DNA of 64,000 bases from Linepithema humile (lineage: Eukaryota > Arthropoda > Insecta > Hymenoptera > Formicidae). The translations under genes were made by a program, and so were the position numbers. Positions 47,722 through 64,000 of this stretch are shown here, one piece after another. The notes below the pieces were generated by a model. That model made no database searches. It saw nothing but the letters and a program-made list of their open reading frames with translations, and was not told the DNA's origin. Position 1 is the first letter of the stretch. Each line of letters starts with the position of its first letter. The stretch covers positions 19,666,532 through 19,730,531 of the forward strand of contig NC_090131.1 in the NCBI RefSeq assembly GCF_040581485.1, written 5' to 3'.

Positions 47722-49467
47722 TTAATATGGTTGATGTCTTTGAAATTGACGCGGCCCTGGACCGTTTCCTCGCGGCTTGGGTCCATATCCCATATTATCG
47801 TAGCCATCGTATCCGGCATAATCGTAGTTTGCATACATATCATCATATCCGCCGTGATAACCATTGTAATCAGGAATATAGCCATAGCCACCACCATAAC
47901 CATATCCGTAACCGGGCATCCAAAAGCCTTGATTTCTTGGATCTGGATTAACCTTGACCTTCTTCACGTCCACCTCTTTACCGTTTATGGTCTGCTTAGG
48001 CGTTTTCAATAACTTATATACGACTTCCTTAGAGTCAAACGTGATAAAGCAGAAACCCTTTCTTTGATTTTTGACCTTGTCAAAAGGTGCTTGGAGCTCA
48101 ACAATAGTCCCGTATTGTCCAAAATAATTTTTAATATCTTCATCCGTAATGTCAGGTGTAAGACCACCCACGAAGATTTTACCATGCTGAGGTTTCTTGC
48201 TGACTCTTTTTGGATCCACCTATAAAATAAAAATAACCAACATTGTATTAATATATCTTCAGATTACCATTGGCACAAAGAAAATTCTCTATAATACTCT
48301 TTTTCAATTCATATTTTTATTCTAATCGTACGCATTAAAGTTTAAAAATGTAAATAAAAAATATAAAAATTCTTATTTAATATGTGTTGTGCTGCATGTA
48401 TAACGTGTAACGTATCATGTGTAACGTTTGTTTAACCTTCTATTCAAGATGTTTTAAATTAAATATTTTTCTTTTTATTTATAACACCTTTTGTTTTATA
48501 ATGCATTTTATGTATATTACACTTCTACCATGATAATTTTTATGATTATAATCTTATATATAACATAGCTTAAAAACATATATAACAAATTTTACATTAC
48601 GAATGGAAGATCATGTAAAATTAGTACAGCATATGTATGACTTACAGGAGCAAATTTGCCCTCTACATAAATTCAGAACCAAAGAAATTTATCGTCCTAC
48701 ACTATTCTCTCATATTCTATTTACTTGATTATGTTGGATTGAAAAAGCAAATAAAACTCAGAGAATATCGCATATTCTGCATTTGTATGTTTAAAATAGA
48801 ACGTAAGATGAAAAAGCTATTTTATTAATTTTTACTTATCTATTATACAAGTTGCATAATTTTAGTAAGTATTAACTTTTACAAGTACAAGATGGTATAA
48901 CCATGTGTTCTTTTATTGCATTATATTAATTTTATAACAATTTCCTTCACAAAGTGCAAAAATAATCATCTAATACTACATATTTACAAAGTGAAAAAAA
49001 AAGCGCGAAATTAAGGAAATCTTCCATGTGTATTTCTTAGCAGCACTTAGCCGTTCGCATACCTTTCGCTTATTGATGTAATGCTCGCCAGACGCGAGGA
49101 GCTTGTCGATGGTCTTGGGGTTGGTGAATACCATGAACGCAAACCCACGTGAAATACCAGTGTGAGGGTCGACCTTTACGGAAATACTCTCGATCTCGCC
49201 AAACTTGCCGAAATGATCACGCAGCTCCTTGTCGGTGGTATTACGAGACAGTCCGCCGATAAAGAGTTTGCGCTCGTCATCCTTGCCGGGAATACCGGCA
49301 GTAGCTTGATGCTGCTGCTGGTGATCTTCCGCCCGTTGAGATTGCTGTTGGTTTTGCAGTTCTTTACCTTGATTAGCTTTAATATCGTTATGATGTGAAT
49401 GCATGTTGCTTTGTTCCGCATCGTTCTGCGTGTCGCCTTGAGCTTGAAAGTCCATGACTGCCGCCAT
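47722..49467 (-). CDS. sqd: Squid-type hnRNP (two RRM RNA-binding protein)
   Basis: Two coding exons: 49467-49063 and 48219-47722, joined in phase 0 (NKRK then VDPKRV); 300 residues. Gln/His-rich head (residues about 1-62), RRM1 with RNP2 LFIGGL and RNP1 RGFAFMVF, RRM2 with IFVGGL and KGFCFITF, then a Gly/Tyr-rich tail ending QFQRHQPY, the same end as fly Squid. Squid/hrp40 binds mRNAs in the nucleus and governs splicing, export and localisation (gurken in fly oocytes). The 843-base intron and the possibility of alternative 3' exons, known for the fly gene, mean other isoforms may exist. Divergent from Ero1. Confidence 0.92.
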
Positions 49468-50986
49468 CGTGAACTCACGCGGTCTCCGTCAATGTCGTTC
49501 GTTAGGATTTCCGATACCAACTGCCAACCGCGCAAAACGCTTCCGTTTCTTTTTAGATAGTCAAATTAGAGTACAGGAGAAACGCCAGCTCGCTTTTGTG
49601 CACTGTAGATAATTTCGGAGCGTCTGGCTAAATGCACGGCGCGAATCTTCTTCGGATCTGACTAGCTGTTGTGTGCACCGGTTATGTGCCGGCTTTCCAA
49701 GAGCAATAATTTCCGTCGAGAAGCATTGCGCGTTCACGATTCGCCATTATCGTATTCGCCATTGTGTATCGGCCAATCAGTGCGCGATACTTATAACGGC
49801 GTTGAAGCGTCCAACCGGAAATTACGATCATTTCAATTTCTAATCTCATCAAATTTTTTGCTACATCATATTATTACGATCCTATGTATATGTAATCATC
49901 GTTAAAAATAGATTCCTTAATTTTGCATTGCCATTTTTGACTTTTTTTTACTTCGTTCCAAAAAGTTTCGTTCATTACGTACAAATGGTAAAGGCTTGCT
50001 TCCACGTTGCGTCTTTAGACTGCGTTCTAAAATTCCCTGTAGAAGTAATGGAAACTTTCTAAACTTGCTGCAACGCCTGTGACAGCGCGATGCGACATCT
50101 GTGAAAGAAGATGACGTCATCAATTTTATCATCACTTCCTGTTGCAGCTTGACAAAGACTTTGTCTTTCTAAAATTTATTTTTAGAGAAGTTGAACTGAT
50201 ATTTCAATAAATAATAAAAAAAATTTTACAATTTAAACATGAGTTTATGGTAAATTACGATTAATCGCTTTTGGATCGATCAATTCCATTTATTTCGAAA
50301 ACGCTGTTTATTCGAATAAAAAAAATTTGTAAAAATTTTATCCAATCAGATTAAAGACAGATTTTCATATTTATATGGAATATCGTACTTTGGACGTAGT
50401 ATGAATCTTCCATAATGGAACGAGTGTTGTGTATGTGTCATATGTGTTCGTAACGTGCGAATGTGTGTGAGCATACCATTCGGACATTCGGAATGCGTCC
50501 TACATGTGCCGAATCTATTCGATGTTGAAAGTAGGGATAAATCTAGACCTATCAACGTTTCCCACCGTATCTCACGTAATTCAACGAATCCCACGTATTC
50601 CACGTATTCCACGTACACATGTCACATAATCCGGCGTAGACATTATAGTAGTGAAAGACTCCGAAAGATCTTGATTATGATATTGTTGTGTTCATACAGC
50701 GGCAATAACATTCTTTTCATATAAATATACGTATTATACGTGTTTCATTATTATCGTCTTTTAGTCAGGATTCAAGGTTGTCGCGTAAGTAATCTCGTGA
50801 AGCGTGTGTTATTGGTTTATGTCACATCTCAGTATGTCAGATGTTTATGTCTCACGCAGCACGTAGACCGACTAAGGTGATTCGAAAACAGCAGAGTGCT
50901 AATCGAATATTTTATGATATCAACTTTTTCATGATCTAATTAATGTTGCGACAACTTGATCGTATCAGCGACTTTTACGTGTTAAG
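49468..50986. promoter_or_regulatory. Divergent promoter region between squid and Ero1
   Basis: About 1.5 kb shared by two genes transcribed away from each other. The first 350 bases next to squid are GC-richer and likely its 5' UTR or promoter. A triple CCACGT repeat lies near the Ero1 side. GATGACGTCATC at about 50110 is a palindromic CRE/ATF-type site. Confidence 0.55.
50591..50617. promoter_or_regulatory. Three tandem CCACGT motifs upstream of Ero1 (candidate unfolded-protein-response element)
   Basis: CCACGTATT, CCACGTATT and CCACGTACA occur back to back with a 9-base period, about 370-395 bases before the Ero1 start codon. CCACG is the half-site bound by ATF6/XBP1 in ERSE and UPRE elements, and ERO1 genes are known UPR targets. 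Motif seen; role inferred. Confidence 0.5.
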
Positions 50987-53311
50987 ATGAATTTCGAACT
51001 CAATGAAAAGATGTTCTATCGGCTGCTTCTAGCAGTCTTACTTTTCCATTTAAAAGTTGATGGAAATTATTTTGGAACCAATTCCAAGAAAGATGATCAA
51101 TGTTTTTGCAAGGTATTGGATGTATTTTTTATATTATCTTTTAAGACCATTATACTATGTGATTTTATATATCTACAATTTTGGGAATATGGTCTTTCTC
51201 TCTCTATTGATTTTATTATTTACTTTTCTATTCTATTAAAAAGATTGTATAGTAAAATTTCTGTCTAGATATCTTAACATAATTTAAAACCATTGTAATT
51301 GCACAAATATTATGTTATATTAATTTTTATTATATTTTGATAAATAAAATTTTAGCTGAAAGGATCTATAGATGATTGTACGTGCAATGTGGATACTGTG
51401 GATTATTTTAATAATATGAGAATATATCCAAGAATTCAAAGTCTTCTAGTCAGAGATTATTTTAGATTTTACAAAGTAAATTTAAAACAGGATTGTCCAT
51501 TCTGGGCAGATGACAGCAAATGCGCTATACGTTATTGTCATGTATTACCATGTCAAGATGTGAGTACTTTATATTGTGTTAAATATTTATAATATAAAGA
51601 TTATCTAAATTTTTTTTTATTTTCTGTTATCTCTTCTATCTAGGACGATATTCCAGAAGGTTTAAAAGGAGAGATTCCAAGAAATATTCATTTTAATGAA
51701 AGTCCAGTGGATAAATATAGACCCAATGCACAGATTACTGATTGCACACATAGTGCGAGAGATCACAATATAGAACTTGGTTATTTGAACACAACAATTA
51801 GGTAAGTTAATGTAGTAAGATATATTCACATACACACACACACACCCATGTACGCACACGCATATGCACACACACATCAAGTAAAAATTGGAAATAAAGT
51901 ATAAATTCGATTATAGTTCAGAAAATTACAAAGAGTTTGAGCGATGGCAACAACACGATGATGCGCAAGACAATTTTTGTGTAAAAGAATCTAGTCCAGG
52001 AGAATATGTGGATCTTTTACTTAATCCTGAAAGATATACAGGATATAAAGGAGTCAGTGCACACAGAATATGGCGATGTATCTACATGGAAAATTGTTTC
52101 AGGTATTACTGTTATGCCCATATCACTTATACTAGTTGTATTATTAATTTTATTCAATTCTATACAGCATTATTATTTACAGGCCTGAAAACTCTCCTCA
52201 CATTTTTATACAATCTTCTAAGATGAACAGTAAGTCTATCAACTCTATTTTTTAATTTATATGGAATCATATATGAAATAATTAAATATATTGCATGTTT
52301 TTTAATGCAACATCTGCATAGGCTTTTATATGTTTACTTTTATATTTAAACTATTTATATTTATATAGAAAATACAGTTTTAATTGATTTAGAAAGAGAT
52401 TAAAAAGATAAAATTACATACATTAAATCATATATGTATATATGTATATATTGTTTCAGGAATGTGTTTAGAAAAACGAGTTTTTTATCGAGTCATATCC
52501 GGCTTGCACTCTAGTATCAATATACATCTATGTTCAAAATATTTGTTAGCCCCTCAAGATGGTTTGCAAGTGTCATCTGATAATCAATGGGGTCCCAACT
52601 TGGAAGAGTTACAAAGAAGATTTTCTCCTGAAACAACAGGCGGTGAAGGTCCCAATTGGCTAAAGAATTTATATTTTACTTATTTACTACAGTTAAGAGC
52701 TCTGGCCAAGGCTGCACCTTATTTGGAAAGAGAAGAATATTATACAGGTAGTGAAGTGGAGGATAAAGATACAAGACTGGCTATGAATGATATATTGAAT
52801 GTTGTTAAGTAAGTATTGTTTAATAATATTTTATGTACAATATATACATTTATAATTATTTTATATGACTAATATAATTGGCATTTTAGATCATTTTCAG
52901 AACATTTTAACGAAACAGTTATGTTTACCGGTGGAACAGAGGCAAAATTATTGAAAGAAGAATTTAGGCAACATTTTATAAATATCTCACGCATTATGGA
53001 TTGTGTAGGATGCGATAAGTGTAAGCTATGGGGTAAATTACAAATCCATGGTCTGGGTACTGCATTGAAGATATTATTCTCAGGAAAGTTTGATAGATGG
53101 GAACCAACACTTAATAATCTTAATCGAAAATTGTTCTTCCTAGAAAGAAGTGAAATTGTTGCTTTGGTGAATGCTTTTGGCAGGTAAATTTGATTTCTAA
53201 TATTGTGATAGTAGAGAATCAAAAGCCTAATTTATTAATAATGTAAACAATTTTTGCAGATTATCAGAAAGTATTTTTGAGTTGGACAGGTTTCGCAGGA
53301 TGATGAGATAA
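50987..53311 (+). CDS. Ero1L: ERO1 endoplasmic reticulum oxidoreductin
   Basis: Eight exons: 50987-51112, 51356-51559, 51644-51801, 51917-52102, 52183-52229, 52460-52808, 52890-53183, 53260-53311; 471 residues. ERO1 is a FAD enzyme of the ER lumen that reoxidises protein disulfide isomerase using O2. Signal-like N-terminus (FYRLLLAVLLFHLKVDG), shuttle cysteines CTCNVD, Trp-rich FAD region (FERWQQHDDAQDNFCV, RIWRCIYMENCF), the GGEGPNWLKNLYFTYLLQLRALAKA helices and the active-site CVGCDKC (CxxCxxC). All introns are GT-AG and phases close. A second Met at residue 9 could also be the start. No insertion or loss compared with the family. Confidence 0.95.
51832..51845. repeat. Short (CA)n microsatellite in Ero1 intron 3
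   Basis: About seven CA units followed by CACG/CACA-rich text. Confidence 0.8.
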
Positions 53312-55356
53312 CATACTATCAACTTGTAATTAAAGATTTTCCACTACATATTACTATGTAGTACCACTACAAAACATCACATATACACATCACATTACTT
53401 AGATTTCCTAAGTCTTTTCTGCTTTCCTAGTTTGTGGATCGCAAATTTTGTTGCACCTGATCTAATTGAGTGCATATTTGCGTTAATGTAAGTTTTTGAC
53501 ATTATATATTTACACAATGAAACTGAATAATTCAAGATGGAACTGGACATATTTTATACCGAATTTTACGTAATTATTTTTTTTAAATAAAATTGTTAAA
53601 GGATGCATTGTTCTATTGAATAGCTATTATTGGAAATGATTATGCTAATGTAAGATTTCAAAACTATAAACTCCAGTTGTCAAATGCAACTGACAACTGA
53701 AATTAAAGTTTATACTTTAATTTGTAATTATCTCTTCCGCTACATGAGAATTGTATATACATGCATATATATATAAATATACAAGAATGTAAAGACCGAT
53801 TTGCACCAGTTTTACTTATGTAAATTAAATTAATAGCTAAATTTTCTCCCTATATTTATATTTTTATAAAGATATATATAGGAATATATATATTTTAATA
53901 AATATATAATATAGGAAGACAAAATATTACTGCTCAGAATTAGTTAATTCAGGAAAAAATTATTGGTGCAAGTGGTTATATGGAGAATGTAATTAGGCAT
54001 ATTTATCTTGTAAGACTGTCCTTATTGATATTTTGTTACAACTTGTACTTTTGACTCCGTCTGTGATAAATATTTTATCTAAGGCAACTATTTACATAAC
54101 TTAAGCTTATATATATTATACTTTGAAGTTGGGATTTTGTTTACACAATACATATTTTTATAATCGATGTGACAAAATTTCGCAATATTCTCTTGTAGTA
54201 GTAATAATAGTTTATCTTCATAGAAGCAAATAATTATTGTGTAAAAATTGTGTGTAAAAATATATATAAATATCTGAATTAATATAAAGGTAATACAATT
54301 TTTTATATATGGTTTATAAATCTTATTATAATATGTTAGATCATATTTTTACCCCCGCTTGCTTAGCTTATAATATACAAACGCAAGTTGCAAGTCACAC
54401 AATAATTAACACATGTTAAAGATTAATAAAACCATTTTAAAAAATAACTGCATTCTGCAATAAATAATATTGATAGCAAATAATGAATAAATATTTTAAT
54501 ATCACGTTTTTATCTTTAATAGAGAGAAGCAAAGAAAATAATATTAAATTCGAAATACTACCAATGTATTATAGAAACTCTATATTCGTTTGATTATATT
54601 TAATAAATAATTATTGTTCTTATTCAATAACATTAAATAATGCTGGTATTATATTTTTCTATCTTTATATCTTAAAAAATAATTATTCTTACAATTAATT
54701 CAATAATTTGCATTTTGTTCTAACAATTATACAGCGTTTTCGAATAAACAAAAGATCTGTTCTTTTTAGCTGAACTGGCTGCACTAGTTCAGAGTTTATC
54801 TTTTTCTCTCATCATTGGAAAGAGAAAGATAAACTCTGAACTAATGCAGCTAGTTCAGCTAAAAAAAACAGACCTAAATTTTAATCCATCTCGGATCAAT
54901 TTATCACTATTTTACTATAAATTCAAGTCTTTTATTGGCGGAGACGATGCAATGATGTCATTAATCAACCTTGGGTCGATCAAAACCTCCAAAATTTCCT
55001 CCAAAACGCCAATTATAATTACTTTTATAATTACTTTATTGGATATCGAACAAAGACACAACGATGCTTGTGTTATTAGCTGGAAAATAATCTATATTAC
55101 AATTAAGCTAGATACACAAATTGCCATTTCTGTTACAATTATCAACTTCACAACTTTTATAGAGAGTGCAGAAAACTAGAATGTGTTTAGTCTATGACGT
55201 CAGTTGTCAAGTTTATAGCAGGTTTAGCAGAATCATTGGTTAGAAACGCATCAAAGAAGTGATGTCGCAAAAGAAGTCAGTCCGTTTGTTGCGGAATTTG
55301 TAACAGTTTGTCTACAATTTTTCGAATTCATTACATAATTTGCGTGATTTAACATT
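53312..55356. other. Intergenic region between Ero1 and kish, with one long hairpin
   Basis: AT-rich, including the Ero1 3' UTR. Apart from the hairpin at 54755-54873 I see no feature; the open frame at 54844-55179 begins inside the hairpin and looks accidental. Confidence 0.6.
54755..54873. repeat. Near-perfect long inverted repeat (hairpin, arms about 55 bp)
   Basis: Left arm holds TTTTTAGCTGAACTGGCTGC then AGTTCAGAGTTTATCTTT; the right arm is its reverse complement with about five mismatches, around an 8-10-base loop (ATCATTGG). Either a small foldback element or a source of double-stranded RNA. Confidence 0.8.
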
Positions 55357-55927
55357 ATGGTAATTAGAAATATTTTTGGATTACAGTAAATGTTTAAATT
55401 AACGAACTGTGTAACCTTTATGTAACGTTGGCGATATTGTCAATTAAATTGAAACTAAAATATTGATTTCTGAGAAGTTTGTACAAAAAAATATTGTTTT
55501 TGCGCAAAGGATAACGATGTTACTATTAGTTTAACAATTAAATAGTTTTGTTATTGCACAATGCATTCAATTATTTGCTAATAAGAAATGAAGACTTCGA
55601 AGAATACTAACATTGTCTTTTTGTTGGCAGTCTGCCATATTTAATTTTCAGAGTCTACTGACTGTAATATTGTTGCTGATATGTACCTGTACTTACATCA
55701 GAGCATTGGCACCCAACTTGTTCGACAAGCGGCTGGGAAAGGTTGGGTATGTACATAAACATTTCTATCTGAAGTAGATATATACATAAGTTTTATATAT
55801 TTACTAAATTTTTATTTTTAGTTTCCAGGGTACTTTTTGGAAATGTGCTAGGATTGGCGAAAGAAAGAGTCCATACGTGGCTTTTTGTTGTGTCTTTATG
55901 GCCTTTAGTATTTTATTTTGGTCATAA
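55357..55927 (+). CDS. kish: Kish (TMEM167) small secretory-pathway membrane protein
   Basis: Three coding exons: 55357-55359 (only the ATG), 55631-55746 and 55822-55927; 74 residues against about 72 in the family. The protein begins M-SAIFNFQSLLTV, with a first membrane segment (LLTVILLLICTCTYIRALAP), the loop GTFWKCARIGERKSPYV and a second segment (AFCCVFMAFSILFWS). Kish is a Golgi protein needed for early steps of secretion. Exon 2 has no in-frame ATG of its own, so the start codon must come from an upstream exon; the ATG at 55357 is followed at once by the donor GTAATT. The gene is too short for ordinary open-frame listing. Confidence 0.9.
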
Positions 55928-58114
55928 CATTCATAACATTCCAATGTGGGTCATTTTGGCAGATGCATTTGTGCTTTAATGTATTTGTGTACGAAGGATG
56001 AAGGTGAGAATAAAAAGCAGTTTTGATATCCATTTGGCGACAAACAGCTATTATTTGTCTTTTCGGTGATACATAAAAATACACTCGTTTAAGCTAGACT
56101 TAAAGTCAAAACGAACGTCATTGCTAAATTGTATGATAATTTTTTTTCTCTTTTTTTTTTTTATTTGTCAACACGTTCTTTTCCCCAAAGCTATATTATC
56201 CAATTTGAGCACATTTTCTCATTGTATCCTTGTATAATATATCTTTCCGTCCTATAAACAACAACATTCTTTTAATATAGTTATTGTAGAGTTATTATAT
56301 TGAGCATTCTGTGATATACAGGGTTTATTAAATAGATACATTTAACATATTTCGCTCTGTGTGGGATATGCTAGCTTCTTCATGATAATAAACCACACGA
56401 TGTAACTAAGACTTGTACTCCACACTGATGGACATAATAGTACTATTTAAGAATCACTTTTTCTCATAATCTCTCAACTATAACGCTTTCAAACGCCTCG
56501 CTGATATCGCTTTACACAGTTGTCTTAATTACAGAGATATGATTTGTAGTTTTGCGAGGAATATTAACTGAACAATCTTTGCAACATTGCTAGAAATTAT
56601 TATATGACATATAAGAACATTTGTTGTCAATTCCTGATAATTTTATATATAGTGACGCACATACATATATATATATACTTCATCATTATAGATATCACTG
56701 AATGTACACATGCAAATCTCAAGATGACAGCTGAGCATATCCTATACAAAAACTGGCACGACAAAGCCGACTTATTTAACACGGTTTTTTTTATTTAAAA
56801 AGCGATACATCGGTCATTCCTCGCAATTAACCACTTATGCTATACCTATAATGTGGTCTTGCTTCGTTACCGACATATAAGGTACAGTTTTGTCTACAAG
56901 TAATTTAAAAAAATACATAAAATAACCGAAGTGATACCTACGATATATCTTCCTAGAGTGTTCGGTATACTATTATATGCACTACGGATATGAATCTTAT
57001 TTCGGATATGACATGATACGCTCGCTAAGATGCCAAGTACAATATCAATTCGCTCGTTCTCAATCTCGCTCTCTTACAATCACAATAAACAAAGATATTA
57101 TCGTTTTACCTCTCTTACATACAAATTAGTATGCTAATTATTTGTCTGCGTTTGGGTACGATCGCATAATTGCTCGAAAAGGTCATGTGATTCATCGATG
57201 AAGACATATTACAATGTGGCAACGTAATGGATGTTTACTTTAACTGAATCGTCATTGTTGTTGCGAGATGTACATCCACATCAAGATTGTGCAATTCGCG
57301 CATAAATAATCAAGCTCTCTGGATCACATTCTCGTCAACGAAAATGACAGCTCATTTGAGATAGACACCCTGCATGTATAAGGCTTTTGACGCTAACGGT
57401 ATAAAATTACCCCAAGTTACCTATTAATCCCACAAAGACAAAGAGAAATCACTCGTTCGTCGAACAATAAAAATTTCCCTTTCCTATTCTTAATTCTCGG
57501 ACAGCGACGTCAAGATTCTTTTAAATCCAAATTTCTTTAAGATTAATATTCTTTGTATAAATTTTAAAATAGTATAAATATTATTTATTTATATAGTTTA
57601 AAATATTTTTTTGTCTTCTATTTTTCTCATTTATGTCATGTTTCACTAATAACCATTTGTTTATTTTTATTATTTACTTAATTATTTTTATCTAACAAAA
57701 AAAGGTTTATAAGTATAATAAGATTGAAATCAAATGAGATATTTTTATGTCTCAAAATAGTAAACGAAGAAATTTTGACCTGCGAATAAACTGCTGTCCG
57801 AGAGTTAAAAATATTCAGATAATGCTATATTTAGTTCAACTAAAAAAACACATTATGCCCCGAAACACTTCGCACGTTAGCAACGGATGAAAGGGTCATA
57901 AAAAATACATTCGTAAGCGTCTTTCCGTAAAAATCCACGGTGGTTATCTCGGACGACATTCACTCGCATTAACGGATCAAACTCTACTCCCATCTCTGTT
58001 CTCTCTTCCACGCGTAAAAGCTTTGCAGTGTTCGTGCTCTTACGATTTTTCCTGCTAAGACCATCGATCTGGCTAATTAAATCGAGCAGTCAGTTCTTTT
58101 ATCAGTCCTTCTCC

Positions 58115-58182
<68 letters not shown>

Positions 58183-58390
58183 TCGTCATCGTCATCGTCA
58201 TCGTCGTCGTCGTCGTCATCGTTGTCTGAAAATCGTTTTCCTCGTTTTGCAAGGAGATCCCTCGTGAAATTTCTTTCTCTTATCTTCCTGTCGGATCGAT
58301 GAACACAATCTTATGCTAGCTCGCAGAGTAGCTTCTCTTGCGACGGAGTAGCTGCCTCATCATCGTTGTCCTGTGCTTTATCGCACAGGA
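55928..58390. other. Non-coding region: kish 3' UTR and 3' flank of the Ig-domain gene
   Basis: AT-rich, no recognisable protein. Ends in a TCG repeat (58117-58219). The part next to 58390 is probably 3' UTR of the minus-strand Ig gene. Confidence 0.55.
58117..58219. repeat. (TCG)n / (TCA)n trinucleotide microsatellite
   Basis: About 100 bases of pure TCG changing to TCATCG units, likely in the 3' UTR of the Ig-domain gene. The poly-Arg frame over it is an artefact of the repeat. Confidence 0.9.
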
Positions 58391-63040
<4,650 letters not shown>

Positions 63041-64000
63041 CTGAGAAAGAACAAGATCGAAGAATATTATCAAAGCAAAGGCGAGATGTAATAAAATGCA
63101 TAAAATTGTATTATACGATAACGCTAGAAACTCACACTATCCAAGTTCGCGATAAACTTGGAAAAGTTTCTTACGTGTATGCAGATTTAAATTGTCTGAC
63201 TTTCTGACGTCCAAATTGCAGAATGTGAGTGTTCTATGCAAATGTACTAAGATAAAATTAAAACAAAACAAAATATGCAGTAAAATAAAATAAATTAAAC
63301 TGAAATAAGCTGTGCAAAATGCGCCAGACCACGATAAGGAAGAATTATTTCATTGAAAAATTATGCTATCTAAAATCTGCGCAACAATATATATATCATA
63401 GTGAATTACTGGGATCACGAAGGATATGTTGTGTCAAAAATTTATGACCGCAGAACAAAAATATTTCCGACATAATTCTTTGTGTCTCCTGTGAAATTAA
63501 TCTCACGTTACTCATGCGTTTTTCGAAGTGAGTTTTATTCAATTGTATCCCATTTCGTAAAATACAATATGGAAAATTAATAATCTATCCTGTTTGTTTT
63601 AATCATATTCGCGAAAAGAAAAAAATGAAATGGCAAAATTCTTTTAAATTAATATTTTATATCGTAATTCATTTCATTGTTGCCATATTGAACTGGCCGC
63701 TGGGAAGCATGTGTAAAGTTCGATAACAAAAGAATAATAAAGCGGTTGTATAGCAAGCGCGCTTTCTGAACTGCATTGTGTGTATACGAAATGTAAAGTA
63801 TACAAAACGTCATCGCGCGGCCTTTGTGGAATGGAACGAATTTCTCGATACACCGCTTGCGCGCGTCCATTTATCATAAAATTCAACACGTGTCCGAAGA
63901 TTATGATGCAATTTCGCCTGACGACGTCGCTCCGACCGTTGTCTACAACGGCGAAACAATTTACGAATCGGAATCATTTCGCGCCGCGCAAAACGATATA
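63041..64000. other. Intron or upstream part of the Ig-domain gene
   Basis: Lies before the acceptor of the first exon in the window. No further exon recognised up to the window edge. Confidence 0.6.

Noticed and set aside
54844..55179. 111-residue frame after the hairpin
   Set aside because: Starts inside the inverted repeat and has no domain features.
58028..58267. Arg-rich open frame
   Set aside because: Produced by the TCG trinucleotide repeat; no domain outside the repeat.

Overview
The window is a piece of an animal nuclear genome, almost certainly an insect and probably a hymenopteran such as an ant. Genes have several short exons with GT-AG introns, intergenic DNA is very AT-rich, and the recognisable proteins (atlastin, seven in absentia, squid, ERO1, kish, a Dpr-interacting/lachesin-like Ig protein, insect-type UDP-glycosyltransferases) are arthropod families. 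The species cannot be named from the sequence. All gene models were built by hand from reading frames, splice sites and phase; totals divide by three for every complete model.

Layout. 2-1890 (+): 3' half of atlastin, with a candidate alternative last exon. 4481-5356 (-): FKBP-like/TPR protein. 6155-7677 (+) and 7853-9412 (-): two convergent retinol-dehydrogenase-type SDR genes. 10627-25242 and 26642-42644: two tandem copies of one segment, each carrying an intact UDP-glycosyltransferase gene (-) and an intact sina-type E3 ubiquitin ligase gene (-). The copies are separated by 1.4 kb of decayed Ty3/gypsy-type retroelement (25243-26641). An intact mariner element (27720-29004) sits only in the last third of the second UGT, in an intron. 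42645-43300: GC-richer DNA that is probably the original upstream region of sina. 43483-43854 and 46716-47019: two small inverted-repeat elements. 47722-49467 (-): squid. 50987-53311 (+): Ero1, with a triple CCACGT repeat upstream. 55357-55927 (+): kish/TMEM167, with a first coding exon holding only the start codon. 58391-63040 (-): 3' part of an Ig-superfamily neuronal surface protein gene, with a roughly 459-bp pure GA tract in one intron.

The neighbours do not form a pathway; this is ordinary gene order in a eukaryote. The most informative feature is the tandem duplication. Its ends cut each gene pair asymmetrically: sina copy 1 lost its upstream flank and UGT copy 2 lost its downstream flank. 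Divergence between copies is patchy, with about 3 kb of nearly no difference next to a UGT N-terminal exon whose differences are mostly amino-acid changing. Other points worth checking are an SDR whose catalytic Tyr is Phe, relic UGT exons showing an older UGT cluster, and the alternative atlastin C-terminus. I found no wholly new type of system, no CRISPR array and no tRNA or rRNA gene.
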